A stretch of 64,000 nt of DNA. It comes from Bacillota bacterium. GTDB lineage: Bacteria > Bacillota > Clostridia > Christensenellales > Aristaeellaceae. Below are positions 18,791-28,038 of this stretch, in pieces; positions within the stretch are counted from its first letter, which is position 1, and each line of letters starts with the position of its first letter. A program made the translations under genes and the position numbers. The stretch is from NCBI GenBank assembly GCA_023411395.1, contig JAEYOV010000071.1, positions 1 to 64,000 on the forward strand, in the 5' to 3' direction. The notes below the pieces were generated by a model. The model did not search any database, had not been told where the DNA came from, and saw nothing but the letters and a program-made list of their open reading frames with translations.

Positions 18791-18895
18791 CTAACGCGCT
18801 TTACGATGCGTTTTTCTTGTGCTGAGCAAATAGACAGCGAAAAGGATGGCTGAAAAGCCTGCAAGTTTGTAACCAAGCGCTTTTAGGTGGTTCAT
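18791..18895 (-). CDS. 34-residue small membrane protein
   Basis: ATG 18895 is preceded by a full AAGGAGGT with about 7-nt spacing and the frame ends at TAG 18793-18791. The peptide starts MNHLKALGYKLAG, has a hydrophobic stretch of about 15 residues (FSAILFAVYLL) and ends in a basic tail (RKTHRKAR). That shape fits a single-pass small membrane protein with a positive cytoplasmic end. It was not recognised as any family. The strong ribosome site is the main support; conservation is untested. Confidence 0.55.
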   Translation of the reverse strand: MNHLKALGYKLAGFSAILFAVYLLSTRKTHRKAR

Positions 18896-19600
18896 GGCGC
18901 AACCTCCTTTGATATGCTTTTAGCATGTCCCAAACGCCGGGCAGTCATGGGCGAAAAGCATTTTATGGACTGCGTTTTTCAAGGGATTTGGACAGTATGG
19001 AAGCAAAGTGCTTACTCCGGGGAGAGTATAAAGCTGAACTCTCCCATCCCCGCCCTAAAAACGGGCAGGCCGTATTTTGTTTTCCGCCAGGAGTGCATCA
19101 TGGATGGGAGTATCCCATACAGACATCACCAGGCAGCGAAATGATCATATGGGCAGGAACCTTGTATAGAGAAACAGCGTCTCCTCCGCGTCGATATTAA
19201 CTATGCGCCAGAAGCTTCCTTCCTGTGCGATATAGAGCACAGCCGTTGCTTCTCCCGCCGGGCCGGCGGAGGTGGCGAAGAAAAAAAGAAGCGTGATGTT
19301 AACCTGTCAGTACCTTTTGTCCAAGTGTCATAGCGCCCTGCCTCCTTACCCTCAATTATTGAAATGTATGAAGGAGGATGGGACGGTATTTCCTGCAAAC
19401 AAAAACGGTTCAACAATGCATCCATGGACAGGCAGTATGTCCATGGGGCACAGGGAGGCTGCCTAAAAAGTGATATGGATCGTATAGCCCCGCCCATATT
19501 TCTTTTCAATTGCGAATTGGGAGGGATATCATATCCTGAAACAGGGAAACAGGAAAGCGCGGCTCCGTTTCGGGCCGCGCTTTGATAACCATCATTGTGC
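18896..19600. other. 705-bp region without a supported gene
   Basis: Short frames exist on both strands (for example + 18925-19200 and - 19201-19509) but none has a credible ribosome site plus recognisable protein features. The region contains a GGGCGGGG/CCCGTTTTTAG-like weak hairpin near 19047-19067. It may be decayed coding sequence. Confidence 0.4.
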
Positions 19601-19834
19601 TTATTGCAGGTAGAAGCCGGGCACGCCGTCGTGCAGGCTTTTAACGGTATGCTCTATGCGCCGCTTGGCATCCTCCCCGTCCACACCGCTTTCCACATAC
19701 CTCAATACGTGTTTCTTTTCATCGGAGGACATGGCCCCAAACCGGTTGAACGCCAATTGATCCGCCATCAGCAGCATACCAAGGCCAATGGGCATATCGC
19801 TGCCCACTCCCGTGCCGCTTGTACTGTCTTGCAT
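19601..19834 (-). CDS. Small helical hypothetical protein
   Basis: 77 residues. ATG 19834 sits 9 nt after AAAGGAG and is preferred to the in-frame ATG at 19840, which is only 3 nt away. The Gly/Met-rich start (PIGLGMLLMADQLAFNRFGAM) and an amphipathic charged helix (SDEKKHVLRYVESGVDGEDAKRR) are visible. This resembles small clostridial proteins of unknown role that carry an SxxEK..V repeat region, but no family name can be given. It is encoded just downstream of the lipoprotein gene on the same strand. Confidence 0.6.
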   Translation of the reverse strand: MQDSTSGTGVGSDMPIGLGMLLMADQLAFNRFGAMSSDEKKHVLRYVESGVDGEDAKRRIEHTVKSLHDGVPGFYLQ

Positions 19835-19922
19835 CCGCATCCGCTCCTTTTTTGTGATACATGCAGTCTTTCCTTGGAAAAGGCATTTGATGCGGTGCGA
19901 AGAATGATGATGCGCGGCCTTT

Positions 19923-20531
19923 TTACCTGACGTTTGCCATGATGCCGGGGATGTCGTCTTTACTGGTGGAGGTAACGATAATGCAATGCATATATTTGCC
20001 TATTCTGCGAACTGCATAAAGCTGCCAGAGCCCAAAATCCGGCGATTGCGCGTACATGGCCTTGCAGGTATGCGCGCCTGCCTTCTCCTCCCGAATATCC
20101 TCAAACACATACGTTTGCAGGTTTGCTGTTTGCAGATTGTCTTTCATAATTTCCAGATACCTTTGTTCCGTAATGGCAAGGGTCCCAAGGCTCGCGCCCA
20201 GGTTGTCATACATAAAGATCACGTTGGCGGCCATGGGGTTTATGGCCATGGCATCATAAATGGTCCTGCTTTCCAGAATTTCCTTGCTGACTTTCAGTTC
20301 GGAATTGCTGAGCGCCTCTGCCGCGACACCCATCAGCTCGGCAAGGGACTCGTCGTCGGCATACTCCCAGCCCTCGGGCGCGGTGAACGTGATTTGGGCG
20401 AATTCGCTGGTGTACACGTTTTTGTCCACTGTACCCCGTGTAAGCTCTTTGGCGGGAGGGCTGTTGGTACACCCCGCCAGGAGCATTGCGGCAAGCGCCA
20501 GCGCCACGGCAGATTTGAGCAGTTTGTTCAT
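19923..20531 (-). CDS. Putative lipoprotein, PsbP/DUF-like extracytoplasmic domain
   Basis: 202 residues from ATG 20531 (AAGGAG, 7-nt spacing). MNKLLKSAVALALAAMLLAGC is a lipoprotein signal with the lipid-modified Cys at 21 (LLAGC lipobox). The mature part has FTAPEGWEYADDESLAELMG, a motif common to secreted Firmicutes proteins with a PsbP/MOG1-like fold, and ends with strand-rich sequence and KDDIPGIMANVR. The function is unknown. It precedes the 77-residue gene by 88 nt. Confidence 0.75.
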   Translation of the reverse strand: MNKLLKSAVALALAAMLLAGCTNSPPAKELTRGTVDKNVYTSEFAQITFTAPEGWEYADDESLAELMGVAAEALSNSELKVSKEILESRTIYDAMAINPMAANVIFMYDNLGASLGTLAITEQRYLEIMKDNLQTANLQTYVFEDIREEKAGAHTCKAMYAQSPDFGLWQLYAVRRIGKYMHCIIVTSTSKDDIPGIMANVR

Positions 20532-20790
20532 GCGTGCTCTCCTTTTGCAGAATTGTGCCGACAGCATACCATATAAATCAACATCCTTCCAGCATATTCT
20601 TGAATTTCTTGTACCGGATGGATTTACAGGCATGAACATGACGATGGTGCGAAAGGCAATGTGAATGGTTCCGCCGTGCAATGGATTTTCCTTCTTTTCA
20701 GGCGTATACTGCTTGTAATGGCCCGCCCTGCCTGTACATTTATCCGATGCGGATCCTGGCTTCTTAAAAAATGGAAAGGCCTGTGAAAAT

Positions 20791-21762
20791 ATGCTTCATG
20801 CCGCCATATTGGGATGCGGAACTGTTGCGCCCGTACATGCCTATGCCCTCAAACAAACGCCCAACGTTCAGCTTGCCGCCTGCGCGGATGTTATCCCGGA
20901 GCGCGCGGAACGGCTGGCGCGGGAATATGACCTTCATGCCTATGGCTCCATGGAGGAGCTGCTGGAGCACGAGCAGGTGGACGTGGTGCATTTATGCACG
21001 CCGCATAATCTGCACGTGCCCATGGCGTTATTGGCCGCTTCCCGCGGCATCCACGTGTTTGCCGAAAAGCCGCCGGCTATAGGCCGGGAACAGTGGGCGG
21101 CGCTTGTGGAGGCTTCCCGGAAAGTCCGCGTCGGCGTATGCTTTCAAAACAGGTACAACGGCGCAACTGGAAAGCTGCGGGAGCTTTTAAAGGAGGGCGG
21201 CCTGGGAAAAGTGCTGGGAACGCGGGCCTTTGTCACCTGGTTCCGGGATGAAAAATACTATACGGACAGCGGATGGCGGGGCAAAAAGAGCACTGAGGGC
21301 GGCGGTGTGCTCATCAACCAGGCCATCCACACGCTGGATCTGATGGTGTATTTGCTGGGCAGGCCGGAAAACATTGAGGCCACGCTATCCAACCGTCATT
21401 TGAAGGGCGTCATCGAGGTGGAGGATACGGTGGAAGCCTATATGACATTTCATGGCGCGCCCGGCCTGTTTTACGCGACTACGGCCCATTGTGTGAATTC
21501 GCCCGTTTTTCTGGAGATCGTATGCGAAAACGCAACGGCGCGCATGGAGAGAGATACGCTTTTCCTGCTTTGGAAGGACGGAAGGGAAGAGCGTTTCGAA
21601 TACGCCCATGACCTGCCTGTGCCCCGCGATTACTGGGGCGCGGCGCACGTGCCGTGCATCCGGGATTTTTACGCTGCTTTGGCGGAGGGCCGTGATGTGC
21701 CCATCGGCGTTACGCAGGTGCAGGATACCGTCGATACGCTGTTTGCCATATACGGCAGATAG
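20791..21762 (+). CDS. Gfo/Idh/MocA family oxidoreductase
   Basis: 323 residues. The N-terminal Rossmann domain begins AAILGCGTVAPVHA (G-x-G-x-x-(x)-H form). The conserved EKP of the family is in FAEKPPAIG at about 92. The C-terminal half has GGGVLINQAIHTLDLMVYLLG, which supplies the catalytic His-x-x-x-Asp. Such enzymes oxidise or epimerise sugars with NAD(P). Ribosome site GGAAAGG lies about 12 nt upstream of ATG 20791. It heads a run leading to the GH88 gene and is probably part of the same carbohydrate pathway as the second family member at 26874. Confidence 0.9.
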   Translation: MLHAAILGCGTVAPVHAYALKQTPNVQLAACADVIPERAERLAREYDLHAYGSMEELLEHEQVDVVHLCTPHNLHVPMALLAASRGIHVFAEKPPAIGREQWAALVEASRKVRVGVCFQNRYNGATGKLRELLKEGGLGKVLGTRAFVTWFRDEKYYTDSGWRGKKSTEGGGVLINQAIHTLDLMVYLLGRPENIEATLSNRHLKGVIEVEDTVEAYMTFHGAPGLFYATTAHCVNSPVFLEIVCENATARMERDTLFLLWKDGREERFEYAHDLPVPRDYWGAAHVPCIRDFYAALAEGRDVPIGVTQVQDTVDTLFAIYGR

Positions 21763-21849
21763 CACGTACAGTCCACGCATCGGCTTGCGAATTGATCCGG
21801 AGCTCCCGGTGAATCATGATAATATAGGATATAGAAAGGATGTTCTTTG

Positions 21850-23019
21850 ATGAAGCAGTACCCGGTAGACGCGCAAACCTTAAAATGGGCAGCGCAAGTG
21901 CTGTTGAAAATGGATGGCAAGATGCGCTACGGCGTTAAAAAGGCGCAGGAAATCGAGGGCATCCCCTATACCGTGGAAAATGGACAATGGGTTTCCAAGG
22001 GCATTGCCTGGTGGACCAACGGCTTCTGGCCGGCCGAAATGTGGCAGATGTATCTGGAAACGGGGGATGATTGCTACCGCAAGGAGGCAGAGCGCGCCGA
22101 AAGGCTGATGGACGAGGCGCTGCGCGATGTTCTTTCGCTGCACCATGACGTTGGCTTCATGTGGCTCATCAACAGCGGCGTGCACTATGCCATCGACGGA
22201 GACAAAGAAAGCCTGACCCGGACACTGTTCTGCGCCAATATGCTGGCAGGCAGGTATAACCCCAACGGCTTCATCCGCGCCTGGAACGGCGACAGGGCCG
22301 GCTGGGCTATCATCGACAGCATGATGAACCTGCCGCTGTTGTATTTCACCAGCGAATACACGGGCGACCCGCGCTACAGGCTGATTGCCGTAAACCATGC
22401 GCATACGGTGCAGCGCTGCTTTATCAGGGAGGATGGCTCCACCCACCATATCGTGTGCTTTGATCCTGAAACGGGAAAGGTGGTGGATACGCCCACCGGC
22501 CAGGGATACGCGCCCGGAACAAGCTGGTCCCGCGGCCAGGCGTGGGCGCTGTACGGCTTTATGCTAAGCTACGCGTATACGGGCGATGAATCCTTCCTGC
22601 GCACCGCAAGGGGCGTGGCGGACTATTTCCTTTCAAATATGCCGGCGGATTACATCCCCCCGGTAGATTTCAAGCAGCCCAAAGAGCCGGATTTGAAGGA
22701 CAACTGTGCCGGTGGCATTGCCGCCTGCGGCCTTATGGAGCTGGCAGACGTGCTGGGCAGCGATCCCGCGGCGGACGGCTACAGGGGCGCCGCCATCCGC
22801 ATGCTGCGAGCCATGGATGAAAAATGTTCCGACTGGACGCATGCTACCCCTGCCATCCTCACCATGTGCACATCGGCTTATCATGACGCGCCGGGCCATC
22901 ATATCGCCATGAATTACGGCGACTACTTCTTCATTGAGGCCATGCGAAGGCTCAAGGGGGAGGAGCGGCTCCTGTGGCGGCCGCTGCGCAAGAGGGGCGA
23001 ACCCATGCGGGTGGAATAA
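21850..23019 (+). CDS. GH88 unsaturated glucuronyl/galacturonyl hydrolase
   Basis: 389 residues from ATG 21850 after GAAAGGA. It removes the unsaturated uronic acid left at the non-reducing end of oligosaccharides by polysaccharide lyases. Family motifs in order: WTNGFWPAEMWQMY, DVGFMWL (first catalytic-region Asp), AWNGDRAGWAIIDSMMNLPLL (second Asp), STHHIVCFDPETG, SWSRGQAWALYGF, DNCAGGIAACGL and NYGDYFFIEAM. These fit GH88 better than GH105. It has no signal peptide, so it acts on imported oligosaccharides. It implies that the neighbouring transporter carries lyase products such as glycosaminoglycan or pectin fragments. Confidence 0.9.
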   Translation: MKQYPVDAQTLKWAAQVLLKMDGKMRYGVKKAQEIEGIPYTVENGQWVSKGIAWWTNGFWPAEMWQMYLETGDDCYRKEAERAERLMDEALRDVLSLHHDVGFMWLINSGVHYAIDGDKESLTRTLFCANMLAGRYNPNGFIRAWNGDRAGWAIIDSMMNLPLLYFTSEYTGDPRYRLIAVNHAHTVQRCFIREDGSTHHIVCFDPETGKVVDTPTGQGYAPGTSWSRGQAWALYGFMLSYAYTGDESFLRTARGVADYFLSNMPADYIPPVDFKQPKEPDLKDNCAGGIAACGLMELADVLGSDPAADGYRGAAIRMLRAMDEKCSDWTHATPAILTMCTSAYHDAPGHHIAMNYGDYFFIEAMRRLKGEERLLWRPLRKRGEPMRVE

Positions 23020-23032
23020 CAAAGTGATTAAA

Positions 23033-23062
23033 ACAGCGGGCTTCGCGCATGAAGCCCGCTGT
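23033..23062 (+). terminator. Terminator after the GH88 gene
   Basis: A perfect 12-bp stem (ACAGCGGGCTTC and complement) around a 6-nt loop, followed by CAAATTTTC, starting 13 nt after the stop. It can also act in the opposite direction for the convergent ABC operon. Confidence 0.8.
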
Positions 23063-23163
23063 CAAATTTTCATCAGGGTAGCTGTCAAGCCTTCTCCTCA
23101 AGGGGAAGCCCCAGACAGTAGACAAAAGAGGGGATAAACTGACGAGTCATTTTCTCAAAGGCT

Positions 23164-24063
23164 TTAGCCTTTCACCGCGCCGATCATAACGCCCTTGACA
23201 AAATACTTCTGCACGAAGGGATAGATAAGCAGTACAGGCACCGTGGAAATGACGATCGCGGCATATTTGATGGTTTCCGCGAACTCGTTGATGCGGTCCT
23301 CCTCGGATGCGGCGGCGTTCAGAATGTTGGAATTGGCGATCAGCACGCTGCGCAGCACGTTTTGTATAGGCAGATTTTTATTGTCCACGATATAGAGGGA
23401 AGCGTTAAACCAGCTGTTCCAGTGTGCGACGCCATAGTATAAAAGCAGCACCGCGATGGTTGGCATAATCAGCGGCAGCACGATTTGAAAAAGCACCCGA
23501 ATATCGTTCGCACCGTCGATGTATGCTGATTCCGCCAGACTGTCGGGAACGGCTTCGATGGCTGTCTTGCAGATGATGGAATTGTATACGCTGATGGCGC
23601 CTGGCAGGATCAGCGCCCAAAGCGAATTTTTCAGTCCCAGGTACTCAATGTTCCAATAATTCGGTATCATGCCGCCGTTAAAAAACATCGTGAACATGAT
23701 AACCGCCATGATCGGCTTTTTGAACATGATGTTCCGGCCGGCCAGAAAATACCCGCAGAACAGCGTCAAAAGAATGTTCAGGGGCAGTGATACGGCCATA
23801 ATGAAAAGGATATTCCTGTAGCCGCTGGCCAAAAGGGGATGCGTGAAGGCCAGGCGATAGGCGGAGGGGTTCCAGCCCAGGGGATGGAGCATAAAGCCGG
23901 GGTTCTGCAATAGCTTGACATTCTCACTGAAGGACGCGCAGAACACATAGTAGACCGGATATGCCGTGACCAGGCAAAGAAGGATGAGGAACAGAGCGTT
24001 TATGACGCTGAACGCTTTTTCACCCTTTGTGTCATATTGAAGCGTATTTTTATGTTTTGCCAT
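23164..24063 (-). CDS. ABC sugar transporter permease, YtcP/LplC (MalG) type
   Basis: 299 residues; second permease of cassette 2. Six helices, an EAA-loop equivalent (AESAYIDGANDIRVLFQIVLPL) at about 178-200, and the typical C-terminal MIGAVKG. It lies 12 nt downstream of the LplB-type permease at 24076, in one operon with the binding protein. It shares sequence features with the protein encoded at 13377, so the two cassettes are related and could import different oligosaccharides. Confidence 0.93.
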   Translation of the reverse strand: MAKHKNTLQYDTKGEKAFSVINALFLILLCLVTAYPVYYVFCASFSENVKLLQNPGFMLHPLGWNPSAYRLAFTHPLLASGYRNILFIMAVSLPLNILLTLFCGYFLAGRNIMFKKPIMAVIMFTMFFNGGMIPNYWNIEYLGLKNSLWALILPGAISVYNSIICKTAIEAVPDSLAESAYIDGANDIRVLFQIVLPLIMPTIAVLLLYYGVAHWNSWFNASLYIVDNKNLPIQNVLRSVLIANSNILNAAASEEDRINEFAETIKYAAIVISTVPVLLIYPFVQKYFVKGVMIGAVKG

Positions 24064-24075
24064 GTTCTCCCCTCC

Positions 24076-25029
24076 TTAAAACAGCGCGGAATCGCTATGC
24101 TTCTTGATGATCATATTGGCTGTTATCAAAAAGGCCACATTGACTACGGAATTGAACAAACCCACGGCGGTGGCGTAGCTGTAATCCGCCTGCATGATGC
24201 CGCGCCGGTAAACGTAGGTGGAGATGACATCCGCCACTTCATAGGTCGCCTCGGTATACAATAGCAGGACCTTTTCAAATCCCACGTTGAGTACGCCGCC
24301 CATGCGCAGTATAAACAGCACCGTGATCGTCGGCATCAAGCCGGGCAGGGTGATGTGCAGCACCTGCTTGAAGCGCCCCGCGCCGTCGATGCGGGCGGCT
24401 TCATACTGCTCCTGATCGATGCTTGAAAGCGCGGCCAGATAGATAATCGAATTCCATCCCACGAATTGCCACAGGTCGGAAATGATGTAGATGGGATAAA
24501 AATATTGCGGGTTGGTGAGCAGGTTTTGCCGTGTCGCGCCGAATGACACAAGGATGTCGGAAAAGATGCCGCTAGACTGGCAGTAAACGCGCACCAGCGC
24601 ACAGGTGACGACCATGGACACAAAATACGGCATATACGTTACGGTCTGTACCGTGCGCTTGAAGCCGTTGCTGCGCACCTCATTGAGCAAAAGCGCCAGT
24701 ATAATCGGCAGTGGAAAGCCAAAGAGAATATTCAAAAGGCTGATGGAAAGCGTGTTGCGCAAAAGGCGCCCGAAATACACGTCCCCAAATAAATTCTTGA
24801 AATTCTGCAGCCCGACCCATTTGCTGTCCTCAATCCCCAGCCTGGGCCGGAAATTTTTGAAGGCGATAAGCAATCCGTACATCGGCTTGTAAGCGAACAG
24901 CGCCAATATGATCAGCACCGGTATAATCAATAGATACTTGTACTTGTTCATTTTGAAATCCCTGGCGAGCCTGTGCAAGAACCCGCGCTTATACGCCGGG
25001 TATACTGCGAATGCAGGAGCTTTCGTCAT
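24076..25029 (-). CDS. ABC sugar transporter permease, LplB/YteP (MalF) type
   Basis: 317 residues from ATG 25029, preceded by GGAAGGA at 8 nt. A basic N-terminus (KRGFLHRLARDFKMNKYKY) precedes six helices; the EAA loop (EAARIDGAGRFKQVLHITLPGL) is at about 216-238. The C-terminus (MIIKKHSDSALF) is typical of LplB/YteP proteins and matches the ending of the permease at 12366 (DADSSLF). Cassette 2 also lacks an ATPase gene here; such systems commonly share a distant MsmX/MsiK-type ATPase. Confidence 0.93.
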   Translation of the reverse strand: MTKAPAFAVYPAYKRGFLHRLARDFKMNKYKYLLIIPVLIILALFAYKPMYGLLIAFKNFRPRLGIEDSKWVGLQNFKNLFGDVYFGRLLRNTLSISLLNILFGFPLPIILALLLNEVRSNGFKRTVQTVTYMPYFVSMVVTCALVRVYCQSSGIFSDILVSFGATRQNLLTNPQYFYPIYIISDLWQFVGWNSIIYLAALSSIDQEQYEAARIDGAGRFKQVLHITLPGLMPTITVLFILRMGGVLNVGFEKVLLLYTEATYEVADVISTYVYRRGIMQADYSYATAVGLFNSVVNVAFLITANMIIKKHSDSALF

Positions 25030-25062
25030 AACATCGATCCTTCCGTTTACAGTATCAAAATG

Positions 25063-25091
25063 GGGGATCGCCTCAGATCGAGGCGATCCCC
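25063..25091 (-). terminator. Intercistronic hairpin between SBP and permease genes
   Basis: A perfect 12-bp stem (GGGGATCGCCTC and complement) around a 5-nt loop, within the 101-nt gap after the binding-protein gene. No strong T-tract follows, so it probably protects the upstream mRNA or reduces read-through, giving more binding protein than permease. Confidence 0.65.
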
Positions 25092-25130
25092 GTCCCTTTG
25101 CAACGGGCCGTCAGGATTCCGCCCTTTTGG

Positions 25131-26711
25131 TTAGCGGGCCATGAAGCGGTCATATGCCGCCTGGCGGATCTCCAGAGCACGTCCAAGGCCCATTTTGTCC
25201 AGTTCCGTCAAATAGTTCGCCCAATCTGCCCTGGTAGCCTCGCCGGTGATGAACTTGGCTGACATTTCCGGAACATAGGTGCCCAGGGAGGCTTCGATGT
25301 TGGTCAGCTCATCACTTTCGTCCGCAGTCAGGGTCACGCCACTGGGCATCTTGCCCTTGCCGGCGATTTCCTGGTTGGGATAGAACCACAGGTCGTTGGC
25401 GGCAATGGATTCTTTGGTGTTCTTCATGTAAAGCAGCTTTGTCGCCTGGATGCAGCTTCCGCTCCAGGTGGAGCCGCCGTACTTGGAAATGGCGTCGTTG
25501 ATTCCGTCCGGATCTTCGGTTACCAGGGGCAGGTAAGCGGGCTCGCCGTTCTCGTCGTAGTCCCAGGAAACGCCCTGCTTGCCAAAGTTCCAGTAAAGGT
25601 TGCCCTCGGGCGAATAGGCGTAGTCAAGCACGCGCATGGCGGCTTCAATCTTCTCCTCCGGGCAGTCGCCGGAGATGACGGAAACGACAGTGCCGATGCC
25701 CGAGCCGCCAAACACCATGCTGATGGAGCCGTCATCCGCGGTGGGGTATTGCAGGCCCACCCAGTTGGCCCCGTTGCCGGCCTGGTCGGCTTCCTTGCGC
25801 CAGTTGGACATCTGGCCCATAGAGGTATAGGAAATACCCATAACGCCGTTCAAAGCCTTGGTTTTGGCCTCGGTATCCCTGGTGGCGAACACATCCTGAT
25901 CCATCAGGCCGGCTGCCCACCACTCATTGAGCTTGAGCATGTAATTCAGCCAGTTCTCCTGCGCCATGTCGAACTGTACCTTGCCGTTATCATCGACAAA
26001 GTAGCGGTAGGCGCTGCCGGCCTGGCCCGCCATGCCATGCGCGCCGAAAGCGCCGGCGATGCCGCTGTCACGGAAGCGGGGGTCCCAGGCAAAGGAGAAG
26101 GTGGCGCCGTACTTGTCATGGAAAACCTTGATGACGTTGTCCCAGTCCGAAATGGTTTTGGGAGCCTCAAGACCGCACTCGTCCAGCCAATCCTGACGAA
26201 TGACCGGGCCTTCATACGTATCGTTCCAGCCGCCCGCTTCGCGGAAGAAGCCAAAGCCGTAATACTGCCCGGCGTCCGTCTTCATCGCCTTGTCGTAGGC
26301 CGGGTTGCTCTGGAGGAACGCGTAATAATTCGGCGCCCACTTCTCCATGTAAGGCGTCAGATCGAGGATCGCGCCCTCCTCAATATAGCGGGCCGCGTCG
26401 GTCATCAACTGGCCGAAAATAATGTCCGGCAGCGTCGTGCTGGCCATTACCAGGTTCAATGCCTGCCTGGAGTCCGTGCCGGCAGTGGGGACCGACCACT
26501 GGATGTTTACGCCGGTCATTTCGCTCAGGCCCTTGTGGAAGGGCGATTCATCGGGGCTGGCATACGCGTCGTTGATTCCGCCGAAACCTTCGGAGGCAAA
26601 CCAGGTCAGGGTGACGCTGCCATCCATTGGGTAAGCGAATTCTTCCGCGATAGCGGAGGCAACGGGAATGAGCATTACCAGCGAGAGAAGCAGGCAAAGC
26701 AATTTCTTCAT
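25131..26711 (-). CDS. Extracellular oligosaccharide-binding protein, LplA/YtcQ type
   Basis: 526 residues, first gene of cassette 2 in transcription order. KKLLCLLLSLVMLIPVASAIAEE is a signal peptide with likely type I cleavage at AIA. The Cys at position 6 is not in a lipobox, so membrane attachment by lipid is not supported. The mature protein has the LplA-type features TLPDIIFGQ, DWLDECGL and, later, AYSPEGNLYWNFGKQGVSW, all common in this family. AAGGAG lies upstream of ATG 26711. It delivers substrate to the permeases at 24076 and 23164. Confidence 0.92.
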   Translation of the reverse strand: MKKLLCLLLSLVMLIPVASAIAEEFAYPMDGSVTLTWFASEGFGGINDAYASPDESPFHKGLSEMTGVNIQWSVPTAGTDSRQALNLVMASTTLPDIIFGQLMTDAARYIEEGAILDLTPYMEKWAPNYYAFLQSNPAYDKAMKTDAGQYYGFGFFREAGGWNDTYEGPVIRQDWLDECGLEAPKTISDWDNVIKVFHDKYGATFSFAWDPRFRDSGIAGAFGAHGMAGQAGSAYRYFVDDNGKVQFDMAQENWLNYMLKLNEWWAAGLMDQDVFATRDTEAKTKALNGVMGISYTSMGQMSNWRKEADQAGNGANWVGLQYPTADDGSISMVFGGSGIGTVVSVISGDCPEEKIEAAMRVLDYAYSPEGNLYWNFGKQGVSWDYDENGEPAYLPLVTEDPDGINDAISKYGGSTWSGSCIQATKLLYMKNTKESIAANDLWFYPNQEIAGKGKMPSGVTLTADESDELTNIEASLGTYVPEMSAKFITGEATRADWANYLTELDKMGLGRALEIRQAAYDRFMAR

Positions 26712-26873
26712 GTCTGTTCAATCTCCTTATCTTCTTTTCGTTCAGGCCATATTTCGTTTCCTAACATAAGACGCCCCGAAATGTGCTCCTCCTTTCTGTG
26801 GGACGCTACAGCAAACACACTACCCCGGTTTTCCATTTCCGCGGTATTATCGACAGCACCCATTAGGCGCTAG

Positions 26874-28037
26874 TCATACACCGTAAGTGCCCTTTACATC
26901 GGCGTATACGCTCTCGCCCGACTTGAGGCGGGAGGCAGCGCGGCGCTTGTTCAATTCCTTCAGAAAAAGCTCTTCGTCCAGGGGGATGGATACGGTTTGA
27001 TTCAGCCATCCGGAAAGATGCATGGCGTTGGACAGCGTAAGTCCGTTGATGCCCTCCCGGCCGTCGGCAATCAAGGGCGTACCATACAAAATATTAGACG
27101 CAAATGTGTTCAAAATGCCTGCATGCTGCGGGTTATCCCCATCAGTTTCCAAGTCGATACGCCGGCAGGGAGGCTTCGTGAAGCTTTCTTTGGAGGCCTT
27201 GCACCATTCCCGCTCGTCCATCTCCAGCTTATAAAAGACAAGCCCGTCGTCTTCACAGACCAGTTTGCCCAGGGTTCCGGTAATCTCCAGCCGGTTGGTG
27301 CCCGGCGCGTCGCCGGTGGTGGTGACAAACACGCCTGTGGCGCCGTTTTCGTATTCCAGATAAGCGGTCACGTCGTCCTCCACCTCGATGTCATGCCACT
27401 TGCCCTCATGGCAAAACGCCGTCACCTTGCTTGGCATGCCGCACAGCCATTGCAACAGGTCCAGCTGATGGGGACACTGGTTGAGCAGTACGCCGCCGCC
27501 CTCGCCCGCCCAGGTGGCGCGCCAGGCTCCGGAATCGTAATAAAACTGCGTCCTGTACCAGTCGGTGATCAGCCAGGAGACACGCTTGAGCGCCCCAAGC
27601 TCGCCGCTTTGAATCATCTCGTGCATCTTGCGGTACAGGCAATTGGTGCGTTGGTTGAACATCATGGCAAATGTCAATTCCGGGTGTTTATCGGCCTCCG
27701 CAATCATTTCCCGCACCGCAAGCGTATACACGCCCGCCGGCTTTTCGCACAGCACATGCAGCCCATTTTGGAAGGCCGCGATGGCCAGCTCCGGATGCTG
27801 GTAGTGGGGCGTGGCGACGACCACGGCGTCGCAGCAGCCGCTTTTGATAAGGTCGATGCCTTCTTGAAAGATGGCCGTGCCCTCGGGCAGGTTTTCTTTG
27901 GCCCAAGCCCTTCGTCCTTCGTTTCTGTCCGCTACAGCAGCAAGGGAGATCTCGGGCGTTTCTCCGCCCAGGATGCGTTCGCAGTGGGCCGAGCCGATAT
28001 TGCCGATGCCGATAATGCCAAGCTTCAAAACACCCAT
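26874..28037 (-). CDS. Gfo/Idh/MocA family oxidoreductase
   Basis: 387 residues. Rossmann start KLGIIGIGNIGSAHCERI, the EKP motif in LCEKPAGVYT at about 97, and GEGGGVLLNQCPHQLDLLQWLCG carrying the catalytic His-x-x-x-Asp. It is longer than the relative at 20791 and has a C-terminal extension. Its ATG lies 1 nt after the stop of the isomerase/epimerase gene, indicating a coupled operon. Together they suggest interconversion of an unusual sugar or inositol-like compound; the substrate cannot be read from sequence. Confidence 0.92.
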   Translation of the reverse strand: MGVLKLGIIGIGNIGSAHCERILGGETPEISLAAVADRNEGRRAWAKENLPEGTAIFQEGIDLIKSGCCDAVVVATPHYQHPELAIAAFQNGLHVLCEKPAGVYTLAVREMIAEADKHPELTFAMMFNQRTNCLYRKMHEMIQSGELGALKRVSWLITDWYRTQFYYDSGAWRATWAGEGGGVLLNQCPHQLDLLQWLCGMPSKVTAFCHEGKWHDIEVEDDVTAYLEYENGATGVFVTTTGDAPGTNRLEITGTLGKLVCEDDGLVFYKLEMDEREWCKASKESFTKPPCRRIDLETDGDNPQHAGILNTFASNILYGTPLIADGREGINGLTLSNAMHLSGWLNQTVSIPLDEELFLKELNKRRAASRLKSGESVYADVKGTYGV

Positions 28038-28038
28038 G

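Noticed and set aside
18925..19200. 91-codon + strand frame in the gene-poor region
   Set aside because: No ribosome site, no recognisable domain, and an odd amino-acid composition.
26708..26767. 19-residue upstream frame whose stop overlaps the start of the binding-protein gene at 26711
   Set aside because: The TGATG-type overlap is attractive for coupling, but no good ribosome site precedes its ATG at 26767, and the binding-protein gene has its own AAGGAG.
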